Both the position numbers and the translations under genes were made by a program. A stretch of 5,129 nucleotides of DNA from Fidelibacterota bacterium 46_43 (GTDB lineage: Bacteria > Fidelibacterota > Fidelibacteria > Fidelibacterales > Fidelibacteraceae), in contig LGGY01000047.1 in assembly GCA_001509335.1 (NCBI GenBank), positions 1 to 5,129 of the forward strand, given 5' to 3'. The notes beneath the pieces were generated by a model that had not been told where the DNA came from, did not search any database, and saw nothing but the letters and a program-made list of their open reading frames with translations. Shown here one piece after another: positions 1-5,129 of the stretch. Each line of letters starts with the position of its first letter. Within the stretch, counting starts at the first letter, position 1.

Positions 1-2
1 AT

Positions 3-43
3 TTTTTGCCCCGTTTTGAACCCTTTTTGCACACTTTTGATCC
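3..43 (-). repeat. Two imperfect 20-bp direct repeats, 21-bp period
   Basis: Positions 3-22 and 24-43 align without gaps and match at 16 of 20 positions. Both begin with TTTTTGC on the plus strand and share TTTTGA further on. The period of 21 bp is two turns of B-DNA, so the two copies face the same side of the helix. The unit is too short and too degenerate to be a CRISPR repeat-spacer unit. In a leader, such a pair could bind the integrase or an architectural protein, which is inference. Confidence 0.6.
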
Positions 44-46
44 TTG

Positions 47-59
47 TAATTTGTTGATT
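47..59 (-). promoter_or_regulatory. Perfect IHF-consensus site in the probable leader
   Basis: The minus strand reads AATCAACAAATTA, which matches every constrained position of the IHF consensus WATCAANNNNTTR. In the E. coli type I-E system, IHF bends the leader so that Cas1-Cas2 can recognise the leader-proximal repeat. The site lies just upstream, in the leftward direction, of the two direct repeats. Whether this host encodes IHF, or only HU-like proteins, cannot be seen here. Confidence 0.4.
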
Positions 60-78
60 ATCAGACCCTTATTGTCAA
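57..78 (-). promoter_or_regulatory. Candidate leftward promoter elements of the leader
   Basis: The minus strand has a perfect sigma-70 -35 hexamer TTGACA at 78-73 and a near-consensus -10-like GATAAT at 62-57. They are only 10 bp apart instead of about 17, so they cannot serve as a standard pair. At normal spacing from TTGACA, only a poor hexamer (AACAAA) is found. A leftward promoter is expected in a leader that drives an array to the left, but the sequence supports it weakly. Confidence 0.2.
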
Positions 79-96
79 AGAACCGTATCGGGAAAA

Positions 97-138
97 ATAA
101 TTTTTTCTCAAAAAAAAGTAAATTTCAAAAAAAATTAT
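97..138. repeat. A/T-only inverted repeat (10-bp arms, 22-nt spacer)
   Basis: The arms at 97-106 (ATAATTTTTT) and 129-138 (AAAAAATTAT) are perfectly complementary and made only of A and T. Neighbouring A-tracts at 93-97, 101-106 and 110-117 have centres about 8.5 to 10 bp apart, which favours a bent or easily melted segment. With only A-T pairs and a long loop it is a poor terminator hairpin. The symmetry may partly reflect low complexity. Confidence 0.35.
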
Positions 139-210
139 GCTTTTTCCTGGCCCTTTTCAAGTAGTATTCTCCAATCAATCCCACTTTTCCAGGTTTATTC
201 CATCACTTTT

Positions 211-795
211 TTATAACACGCAAATGTTCCGGTAAACACAATCCAAACACCGGATCTTTCGCCCGGTCACATCCGGTATGTCCTCCCCCTGTATGATGGA
301 TACAATCCGTTCCGTCGATTCACGAACTTTTTCCTTTAACCACTTACTTATCTTTACTTCCATAACTCTCGATCCATCCCGGATATAAAAAATGAATCCC
401 CTGTGCACGGGTCTTTGGTAAATTTCTTCAATCAATAAACCGTATGCCCCAATCTGCATTCGATGTCCCGGATAGACAAATTCTGGATATACCGCCCACT
501 TGTAATCCACCGGTGCCAGACTCCCGTCATCCAGCTCGACAATGTCGTCCGGAACTCCACTTAAATGCTCTTTTGACACTTGCAAAGCCACCGGGCCATA
601 TCGCCTGACCACTTCCAGCTTTTTCCATAAATAATCCGGATTATGCTTCTGTCGGTTCTCATGAATTTCCTTCCCCTTCTGTACCTTGAAACGCTGTTCT
701 TCATATTCAGGTATGGCAAGGACATACATAAACCAGATAAAACGTGGACAAAAATGGTAACTTAAAAGATGTGATGGCGTTATCTTAAAACTCAT
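211..795 (-). CDS. cas4: CRISPR-associated exonuclease Cas4
   Basis: Cas4 is an iron-sulfur, RecB-like nuclease. It works with Cas1-Cas2 to trim prespacer ends and select fragments with the correct PAM. The 194-residue protein, a normal Cas4 length, has every expected element. Four cysteines can hold a 4Fe-4S cluster: C16 near the N-terminus (motif CPRF) and C183, C186 and C192 at the C-terminus. The nuclease core shows H45 (GKEIH), D83 (GVPDD), D97 and K99 (VDYK), and Q114-Y118 (QIGAY). The ATG at 795 is preferred because the protein then opens MSFKITPSHLLSYHFCPRF, a typical Cas4 beginning, and purine-rich AGGGGG sits about 10 nt upstream. An in-frame ATG at 804 would add three residues. The frame stays open to 933, inside cas2, but that extension is unlike Cas4. 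The start lies within 14 nt of the cas2 stop, so the two are probably co-transcribed. Being last, after cas2, is less usual than cas4 before cas1. Confidence 0.95.
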   Translation of the reverse strand: MSFKITPSHLLSYHFCPRFIWFMYVLAIPEYEEQRFKVQKGKEIHENRQKHNPDYLWKKLEVVRRYGPVALQVSKEHLSGVPDDIVELDDGSLAPVDYKWAVYPEFVYPGHRMQIGAYGLLIEEIYQRPVHRGFIFYIRDGSRVMEVKISKWLKEKVRESTERIVSIIQGEDIPDVTGRKIRCLDCVYRNICVL

Positions 796-808
796 GGTCC
801 TCATCCCC

Positions 809-1114
809 CTAAAAGAATAAAGATTTGATATCATCCGTGACCATTTTCCTGTCAAATGCCTGTCCCAACAATATGATTTTTTTAAAGTCGGCTTCACACA
901 TGGGGAATACATACAAGCTGTCCGTTTCCTCATTGAGCCACTCTTTTACTTTCAAAACCATTTCATCCAGACATGCCCTGTTAATAGATCCCAGGAAGAC
1001 CGATTTTTGTACACGATATAAACCGGCTTCTTCTGTGGCTTTTACAATTTTTCGCCGGGCCTTGTTTTTTGATATGTCGTAAATGACCCATGTGAGATTC
1101 TCATCATGTTTCAT
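809..1114 (-). CDS. cas2: CRISPR-associated protein Cas2
   Basis: Cas2 is the small ferredoxin-like dimer that bridges two Cas1 dimers in the spacer-integration complex. The 101-residue product has the family's N-terminal beta strand ending in WVIYDIS, with the conserved aspartate D13. The basic stretch KNKARRKIVK follows, then GLYRVQKSVFLG at about 31-42 and the strand DSLYVFPMC near 65-73. The C-terminal tail (GQAFDRK, then DDIKSLFF) fits the domain-swapped strand typical of Cas2. The start shares ATGA with the cas1 stop (4-nt overlap), implying translational coupling. A weak AGGGA lies about 11 nt upstream, inside cas1. The stop TAG at 809-811 is 4 nt before the alternative cas4 ATG and 13 nt before the preferred one. 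Some Cas2 proteins show nuclease activity in vitro, but the conserved role is structural. Confidence 0.96.
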   Translation of the reverse strand: MKHDENLTWVIYDISKNKARRKIVKATEEAGLYRVQKSVFLGSINRACLDEMVLKVKEWLNEETDSLYVFPMCEADFKKIILLGQAFDRKMVTDDIKSLFF

Positions 1115-2109
1115 CCGGTGTGTCCCTGGTTTTCTATTTTTATATGCAATATCTGACGGGCCGTGGCATACATATCCAGCTGTATCTGATCTTTACGACT
1201 CACATCCCGGCCCTTGTATCGCCGGGGTGCTTCCAGATAATCAAACAGATGAGGAATAAAAATCCGTTTCCCCTCTTCATTCAGGGATATGCCATTCGCC
1301 AACGGTGTAAAATGTTCCTTTTTGATCAGGCGCTTGCTGAAAAGAGATACAACGGCCTCTTCCACCCATATCCGGTACTGTTCAATCACATCAAACACAA
1401 GACTTACTTTGTTGTAATTATCTGTGTGGATAAAGCCAATGAAGGGATCCATTCCGGCCAGGATAACGGCTTTTTCAACCTGACTGTACATGATACCATA
1501 TCCATAATTGAGAAGTGCGTTGGCTTCATCTTTAGCCGGCTGCCGGCTTCTTTCTGAAAACTGGTAGGTTTTTGGCAATAAAGCACTGTACTGAGTCCAC
1601 CACAATCGCCCGGCACTTCCTTCCAGACCGAAAACACGTCCCCGAACCTCCTCAAGATTTCCCCTAAGCATGGATATTTCCTTGCGGTATTCTTTTAATC
1701 CTTCTATGGTTTGCATGATATCTCCATACAAACCTGTCCGCCGAAGAGACATATCCTGGAGAAAGTCGATCTGATTATCCAGTTTCCGCTTCATCCATTG
1801 CAAGGCAAACTGAAGCCCTTCCGGATGCTGACTCAGTTCAAGCTGCCGACGGCGAATCCGGGTGGTACTCCCCATCCGGGCATGCCAGAAACGACCATAC
1901 GGATTGCCAAATTTGTCCAGAAATAAAATGTCTATGTTGTTTTTCAATGCCATTTCTACAATATCCGTGCTCATGTGCACACCTGTCCCTATAACAAGTG
2001 ATGATATTTTTTTCACAGAAAGACGTTGTTTGCTGTCTTTCCCTGAAATTTCCAACATTTCTCCGCTCTTCCGCAAAGATGTTCCGTATTTATTGATCAC
2101 CAGATGCAT
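1111..2109 (-). CDS. cas1: CRISPR-associated endonuclease/integrase Cas1
   Basis: Cas1 is the metal-dependent integrase that joins prespacers to the leader end of a CRISPR array. The 332-residue protein has the N-terminal beta domain (about 1-85, including ISSLVIGTGVHMSTD) and a helical catalytic domain. Metal ligands are visible: E163 in FGLEGSAGR, H228 in GFIHTDN, and D240 with E243 in LVFDVIEQYR. The acidic DEANALLNYGYGIMY segment is also typical. The length is normal and nothing is missing. The frame can be opened from a TTG at 2112, one codon earlier. The ATG at 2109 is preferred because AAAGGAGG ends 5 nt before it, against 2 nt for the TTG. It follows cas3 after an 87-nt gap and overlaps cas2 by 4 nt. 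Placing cas1 to a subtype from this sequence alone is not reliable. Confidence 0.97.
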   Translation of the reverse strand: MHLVINKYGTSLRKSGEMLEISGKDSKQRLSVKKISSLVIGTGVHMSTDIVEMALKNNIDILFLDKFGNPYGRFWHARMGSTTRIRRRQLELSQHPEGLQFALQWMKRKLDNQIDFLQDMSLRRTGLYGDIMQTIEGLKEYRKEISMLRGNLEEVRGRVFGLEGSAGRLWWTQYSALLPKTYQFSERSRQPAKDEANALLNYGYGIMYSQVEKAVILAGMDPFIGFIHTDNYNKVSLVFDVIEQYRIWVEEAVVSLFSKRLIKKEHFTPLANGISLNEEGKRIFIPHLFDYLEAPRRYKGRDVSRKDQIQLDMYATARQILHIKIENQGHTG

Positions 2110-2114
2110 CAAAT

Positions 2115-2122
2115 CCTCCTTT
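2115..2122 (-). promoter_or_regulatory. Strong Shine-Dalgarno of cas1
   Basis: The minus strand reads AAAGGAGG, a full-strength match to the 16S anti-SD, 5 nt before the ATG at 2109. It decides the ATG over the adjacent TTG at 2112. It is clearly better than the sites before cas2, cas3 and cas4, suggesting that cas1 starts translation independently of cas3. Confidence 0.8.
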
Positions 2123-2131
2123 ACAACTAAA

Positions 2132-2161
2132 TTAATATCTCATGATTCTTCGGAAAAGCAA
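2132..2161 (-). promoter_or_regulatory. Weak candidate internal promoter for cas1-cas2-cas4
   Basis: On the minus strand, TTGCTT (2161-2156) and TATTAA (2137-2132) are separated by 18 bp, each a 4-of-6 match to sigma-70 hexamers. The pair sits in the only sizeable gap of the operon, directly before the strong cas1 ribosome site. It could give the adaptation genes their own transcript. A/T-rich gaps produce such matches by chance, so support is weak. Confidence 0.2.
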
Positions 2162-2173
2162 TGTCAGCTGACA
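2162..2173. promoter_or_regulatory. Perfect 12-bp palindrome, possible operator
   Basis: TGTCAGCTGACA is its own reverse complement and lies in the cas3-cas1 gap, immediately upstream of the candidate -35 hexamer. A perfect even palindrome is the form expected for a homodimeric transcription factor site. The symmetry stops after 12 bp. No T-run follows at RNA-terminator distance, so a hairpin terminator role is unlikely. No regulator gene is in the window and I cannot assign a protein family. Confidence 0.35.
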
Positions 2174-2196
2174 AATATCCCTTACAAAAAAACTCT

Positions 2197-4602
2197 CTAA
2201 AATATAACGGTCTCTTCTTCTTCAATAAACCGCTCTGATCGCCTGAAACCGGTGATGCTGTCGTAATAATCCGGCACACGTTTTAAAGGTAAAACATGAA
2301 TACCACGTTGCTTTGTTTTCACGTTCTGACAAGGCACAGATATAATGTACCGGTAAAGGTCTTTTTTAATACCATATAGGGCATGGTGTTTTTCAAGGGG
2401 ATCCGCCATAACTGATATGTCACAAAATCGCTGCCAGATAGATTCTGCTGTAGAATCCACGGCTATAAAAAGATCCACCTGATAATACCTGCTGTCATCT
2501 ATCAGGGTAAAACGGCCAATATCCGGATAGTGCAGGGATTGGACAGACTGAATAAAATGGTCACTCGAAGGGTGCTCCAATCCCTCCTGAATCAGGGTAT
2601 AATACTCTGAAATACATTCCAGAAAATCTTTTTCTTCTATTTCATCCCTGTTTTTATAAATGGACTTCGTGAGTATCATACCTAAGGGATTATCACCATA
2701 AATGCGCTTATAATATAACCTGCCCTGTTCATCGGTGATTTTGAAAATCCGAACTTTTCCCTTTTGTGATTTGAAACCATGCCGGTTACAGCGACCCGCA
2801 GCCTGATTGATGGTATCCAGCGGACCAAAATCACGCCAGACCTGATCCATATCCAGATCGACTCCCGCTTCCACCAGCTGGGTTGTGATCACTAACCGAA
2901 TGGACGAATCTCTCTGGATTCGGGCGATACGCTCCTGCCTGGACAGGGGAATAATGTTAGTGGACAGGTACTCTTTTTTCAAATCGGGACACCTTTTTTG
3001 CATTTCTTCGAATAATATCAGTGTTTCACCGATGGTGTTCAAAATAACCAGAATAGAATCATCCGTTTTTTCAATTTCCTCGCTGAGCAAGCCTGCCAGG
3101 TCGTCAAGAGTCACTGTTTCCGGATGAAAACTCATTGTCACACGATTCAAACGGGAAAAGTAACGGTCTTTCCGGGGGACCAATTCATATACTTCCTCCC
3201 TTGTTAACAACTCGGGTTGTGTGGCCGTCATGAAAATGATACGGGCATTCAGGTATCGAATCAACCCTCTGAGCATCAGGCGGACCAATCCCCAGAATTT
3301 CAAAGGGAGACTTTGAACTTCATCCAGGATAAGTATGGATCCGGCAAATTTGTGGAATTTTTTCAAGGAATGGTGATTGTTAGATAAAAGCGTATGAAAA
3401 ATCTGGACAAATGTTGTGACTATGATTTCTGAGTCCCAGCTTTCAATCAGAAAACGGGATTCATTCACATCATGTTCTTTATCGGTACCTTCCTCCCTGT
3501 AGAACAAATCGGCCATGGAATGATGTTTCAGCAGCATTCGCGATGACGGATCATTGAATACATCCTGGAATACCTGAAAATTCTGATCGATAATGCTCAT
3601 AAATGGCAGGGCGTAAATAATCCGCGGTGTATATCCTTCCAAATACCGGATCCTCTCTCTCAATATCAGGGCTGTTGCCAGGCCTGTCAGGGTCTTTCCT
3701 GTCCCTGTGGGAATATTCAGGCTAAAGCTTTTCACCTTTTGAATATCTACCCGTTCCGCATTGGAAAGGGCCTCTGTAAAAACCGATTCACGAATGTAAT
3801 CCATCTCTTTCACCGGCTTGCCGAAGGTTCTTTTCTTGTAATCCTGAACTGCCATTGGACTGATATCGGGTCTTTCCGGTATATGGTGCTCAAAAATCAC
3901 CGAATTTTTATCGGCATACAGCAGCAGTGAATAAAAATAGGTCATGAGAAAATATCCCTTCTCATCGGAGGGATAAGACCGAAGGAGTTTATGGCGGATG
4001 GATGTTTGGCTTAACTGGTTTTTAAATGTTTCATGGATCCAGGAATCAATATGGACCGGGAGGAGATTTTTTTTTAAGGGGAGGGATATTTTTTCATAAC
4101 ATGTGTCCAGATGTTCTGATAAGACCTCAGGATTCATCGCCCTTATTTGTCTGGGAATCTCATGAAAATGTGGTGTACATAGTTCATCACGGATAGGATC
4201 TTCCAGTGAACCGTGGTGTTTTTTTACAGCCCAAAAAGCAAAAAAGGGCAGGAACTCACCATACGCACCCTGATATTCAGACGATTGATAGGCCATCAAT
4301 TCTTCGGTAAGCCGGAATGTAAAAAGGGCGGATAACAGACTGTGGTGGGTTTCGGGCTTGTTCTTAATTTTTTCTTTCTCATCTTCCGGGGATTTCAGAT
4401 ATGTCTGGAAATAATGTGTCGCCTTTCCCAAATCATGGGTCATGCCAATAATCCACACAATTTTTTCCCAAAATGATAAAGGGGCATCCTCAGGGAATAC
4501 ATTTCCGGATTCATGCAAGCGGTGGAGCATACCCTCTGCCACCCGTCTGCTGTGGACAATCAGCGGTTCACCGGGACGGGCAAGACACTCAAAAGAGGAC
4601 AA
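2197..4602 (-). CDS. cas3: CRISPR-associated helicase-nuclease Cas3 (HD + DExD/H)
   Basis: Cas3 is recruited by target-bound Cascade and unwinds and degrades foreign DNA. The protein is 801 residues from the preferred TTG. An N-terminal HD nuclease has H17 (LIVHS), H56-D57 (GMTHDLGK), H86-H87 (ETHHS) and H129-H130 (KKHHGS). A superfamily 2 helicase follows, with Walker A PTGTGKT at 298-304, DEVQ at 427-430, TAT at 459-461, TTQLVEAGVDLD at 573-584 and QAAGRCNRHG at 600-609. A C-terminal accessory domain ends the protein. HD and helicase in one chain is the usual I-B arrangement. The TTG at 4602 has GGGAG 6 nt upstream, overlaps cas5 by only 14 nt, and starts just before the conserved ECLARPGEPLIVHS. 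The frame remains open to a TTG at 4698 (ATGs at 4692, 4683 and 4656), but those starts would overlap cas5 by 68-110 nt and add no recognisable Cas3 sequence. An A9 tract lies between the nuclease and helicase parts. Confidence 0.95.
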   Translation of the reverse strand: MSSFECLARPGEPLIVHSRRVAEGMLHRLHESGNVFPEDAPLSFWEKIVWIIGMTHDLGKATHYFQTYLKSPEDEKEKIKNKPETHHSLLSALFTFRLTEELMAYQSSEYQGAYGEFLPFFAFWAVKKHHGSLEDPIRDELCTPHFHEIPRQIRAMNPEVLSEHLDTCYEKISLPLKKNLLPVHIDSWIHETFKNQLSQTSIRHKLLRSYPSDEKGYFLMTYFYSLLLYADKNSVIFEHHIPERPDISPMAVQDYKKRTFGKPVKEMDYIRESVFTEALSNAERVDIQKVKSFSLNIPTGTGKTLTGLATALILRERIRYLEGYTPRIIYALPFMSIIDQNFQVFQDVFNDPSSRMLLKHHSMADLFYREEGTDKEHDVNESRFLIESWDSEIIVTTFVQIFHTLLSNNHHSLKKFHKFAGSILILDEVQSLPLKFWGLVRLMLRGLIRYLNARIIFMTATQPELLTREEVYELVPRKDRYFSRLNRVTMSFHPETVTLDDLAGLLSEEIEKTDDSILVILNTIGETLILFEEMQKRCPDLKKEYLSTNIIPLSRQERIARIQRDSSIRLVITTQLVEAGVDLDMDQVWRDFGPLDTINQAAGRCNRHGFKSQKGKVRIFKITDEQGRLYYKRIYGDNPLGMILTKSIYKNRDEIEEKDFLECISEYYTLIQEGLEHPSSDHFIQSVQSLHYPDIGRFTLIDDSRYYQVDLFIAVDSTAESIWQRFCDISVMADPLEKHHALYGIKKDLYRYIISVPCQNVKTKQRGIHVLPLKRVPDYYDSITGFRRSERFIEEEETVIF
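4067..4075 (-). other. A9 homopolymer in cas3 (coding strand)
   Basis: Nine consecutive A residues on the coding strand encode part of LKKNLL, after the HD domain (ending near residue 135) and before Walker A at 298. Such tracts are prone to polymerase slippage. Adding one A reaches a TGA within about eight codons. Losing one reaches a TAA after about twenty. Either event would leave an HD-only protein of roughly 185-200 residues. The tract is directly visible; any slippage is speculative. Confidence 0.5.
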
Positions 4603-5129
4603 TATTTTCTCCCGTTTCCAGCTGGCAATACGTGTCTGGTATGCAATGAATAGCATGTCCGTTTCGATCGAAAAGGACAACATCCCTGTCATCCACAACC
4701 CGCTCCGGTGTCATGTGCAGGGGATAATTTACCGAAAATATTTCAGCACCTTCTGGATATTCAATAGATTTTACCGTCTTTTTCCAGCGGGGAATGACCG
4801 AATGAACCGGGATCACATCCTCCCCTTTTTTCATGGTCATCTCTTTTTCTCCCATAAACTGAATATTACCCAATAACTGGCTAAGGCCCAAAGATACCGT
4901 ATATACAGATGTATGGGTCTTAAGTCGTTCTTTCAGGCTTTGATAAAGTTGCATATCGGCATGGGAAAAGTAAATGTGATATAAAGGGTTTTTTACGAAT
5001 TCTGTCCGGATCTGCGTACGGTTTTTAATCCTCCAGAAGTGAATTTTGGTATTGATCAGATTCAATGACATCCGGACTTTTTTAACCGGAGCTCCCAGGC
5101 GGACAGCTATTTGATAGGATCCCGGATCT
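4589..5129 (-). CDS. cas5: Cascade subunit Cas5, 5' end cut by the window edge
   Basis: Cas5 is a RAMP-fold subunit of the type I Cascade complex that binds the 5' handle of the crRNA and caps the Cas7 backbone. The frame has no stop up to the right edge and reads 179 codons here. The methionine at 5071 is internal, because the sequence before it (including YQIAVRLGAPVKKVR) continues smoothly into the family pattern. Visible family features are MSLNLINTK (20-28), R-T-Q-I followed by EF.KNPLYHIY (37-53) and LGLSQLL (80-86). The C-terminus ends in ENIVLF. This resembles the Cas5 of subtype I-B. Roughly the first 40-60 residues, with the glycine-rich N-terminal part, are missing from view. cas3 follows with a short overlap. 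cas7 and cas8b are expected upstream, off the right edge. Confidence 0.88.
   Translation of the reverse strand, partial: DPGSYQIAVRLGAPVKKVRMSLNLINTKIHFWRIKNRTQIRTEFVKNPLYHIYFSHADMQLYQSLKERLKTHTSVYTVSLGLSQLLGNIQFMGEKEMTMKKGEDVIPVHSVIPRWKKTVKSIEYPEGAEIFSVNYPLHMTPERVVDDRDVVLFDRNGHAIHCIPDTYCQLETGENIVLF
4609..4613 (-). promoter_or_regulatory. Ribosome binding site supporting the TTG start of cas3
   Basis: GGGAG on the minus strand ends 6 nt before the TTG at 4602 and lies inside the last codons of cas5. The ATG at 4656 has no comparable purine-rich site. The ATG at 4692 has a GGAG 10 nt upstream but would give a 104-nt overlap with cas5. The site therefore favours the short start and suggests coupling of cas3 translation to the end of cas5. 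Confidence 0.5.

Larger units (their letters stand above)
1..210 (-). other. A+T-rich non-coding region, probable CRISPR leader
   Basis: This stretch follows the cas4 stop and holds no plausible coding region. It is rich in A- and T-tracts (2-7, 14-17, 24-28, 35-38, 93-97, 101-106, 110-117, 127-134). It also contains an IHF-consensus match, a TTGACA hexamer and two imperfect direct repeats. A+T-rich leaders commonly separate the adaptation genes from the array and carry both the array promoter and the signals for spacer insertion at the leader end. The content and position fit that role, with the array expected to the left of position 1 and transcribed leftward. No CRISPR repeat is visible, so the leader identity is inferred. 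I saw no convincing GC-rich hairpin plus U-run that would end the cas operon here. Confidence 0.55.

Noticed and set aside
3..43. Degenerate CRISPR repeats
   Set aside because: Two 20-bp copies with a 21-bp period leave no room for spacers and are only 80% identical, so they are treated as a leader motif.
146..193. CCTGG/CCAGG inverted repeat as terminator of the cas operon
   Set aside because: The stem is only 5 bp with a loop of nearly 40 nt, too weak for an intrinsic terminator.
796..933. N-terminal extension of cas4 to an ATG at 933
   Set aside because: It lies inside cas2 in another frame, has no Cas4 similarity, and the start at 795 gives a typical Cas4 N-terminus with a ribosome site.
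1120..1557. Plus-strand open frame of 145 codons opposite cas1
   Set aside because: It is antisense to well-conserved cas1, has no recognisable domain, and is best explained as a shadow frame.
1404..1655. Minus-strand 83-codon frame within cas1
   Set aside because: It overlaps the catalytic region of Cas1 in another frame and shows no family features.
2181..2199. Terminator after cas3 (run of seven T on the minus strand)
   Set aside because: No stable hairpin precedes the T-run, so read-through into cas1 is more likely.
4442..4876. Plus-strand open frame of 144 codons opposite cas3 and cas5
   Set aside because: Antisense to two conserved genes and spanning their boundary, with no domain or convincing ribosome site.
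1..5129. Wholly new defence system
   Set aside because: Every gene in the window matches a known Cas family with intact motifs; novelty is limited to leader, order and regulatory features.

Overview
This window is the distal (3') part of a class 1, type I CRISPR-Cas operon. It is read entirely from the minus strand, right to left: cas5 (5' end cut by the right edge), cas3, cas1, cas2, cas4, then about 210 bp of A+T-rich DNA with no gene. The Cas5 family, a fused HD-helicase Cas3 and the presence of Cas4 point to subtype I-B or a close relative. The signature genes (cas8b, cas7, cas6) would lie beyond the right edge, so the subtype is inferred. The host is a bacterium of moderate, slightly A+T-leaning composition. 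A textbook Shine-Dalgarno before cas1 argues mildly against lineages that make little use of SD sequences, such as Bacteroidota. I cannot name the phylum.

Layout: cas5 (4589-right edge) overlaps the preferred TTG start of cas3 by 14 nt. cas3 (2197-4602) encodes the target-degrading nuclease-helicase. An 87-nt gap follows (2110-2196), with a perfect 12-bp palindrome and a weak possible internal promoter. The adaptation module cas1 (1111-2109), cas2 (809-1114) and cas4 (211-795) is tightly packed. cas1 and cas2 share a 4-nt ATGA overlap, and cas4 begins within 14 nt of the cas2 stop. Cas5 belongs to the crRNA-guided Cascade complex and Cas3 destroys the DNA Cascade finds. Cas1-Cas2 integrate new spacers, and Cas4 trims prespacers and selects for the PAM. 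All catalytic motifs I could check are intact, so the genes look functional.

Positions 1-210 look like a CRISPR leader. Reading leftward there is a TTGACA hexamer, a perfect match to the IHF consensus, then two imperfect 20-bp direct repeats exactly 21 bp apart whose T-tracts recur every 10.5-11 bp (likely intrinsic bend). No CRISPR repeat or spacer is inside the window. My prediction is that the array starts just left of position 1.

I see no wholly new system here. The points worth a second look are the leader architecture, the cas1-cas2-cas4 gene order (cas4 last), the palindrome before the adaptation genes, and an A9 tract in cas3 between its nuclease and helicase parts.
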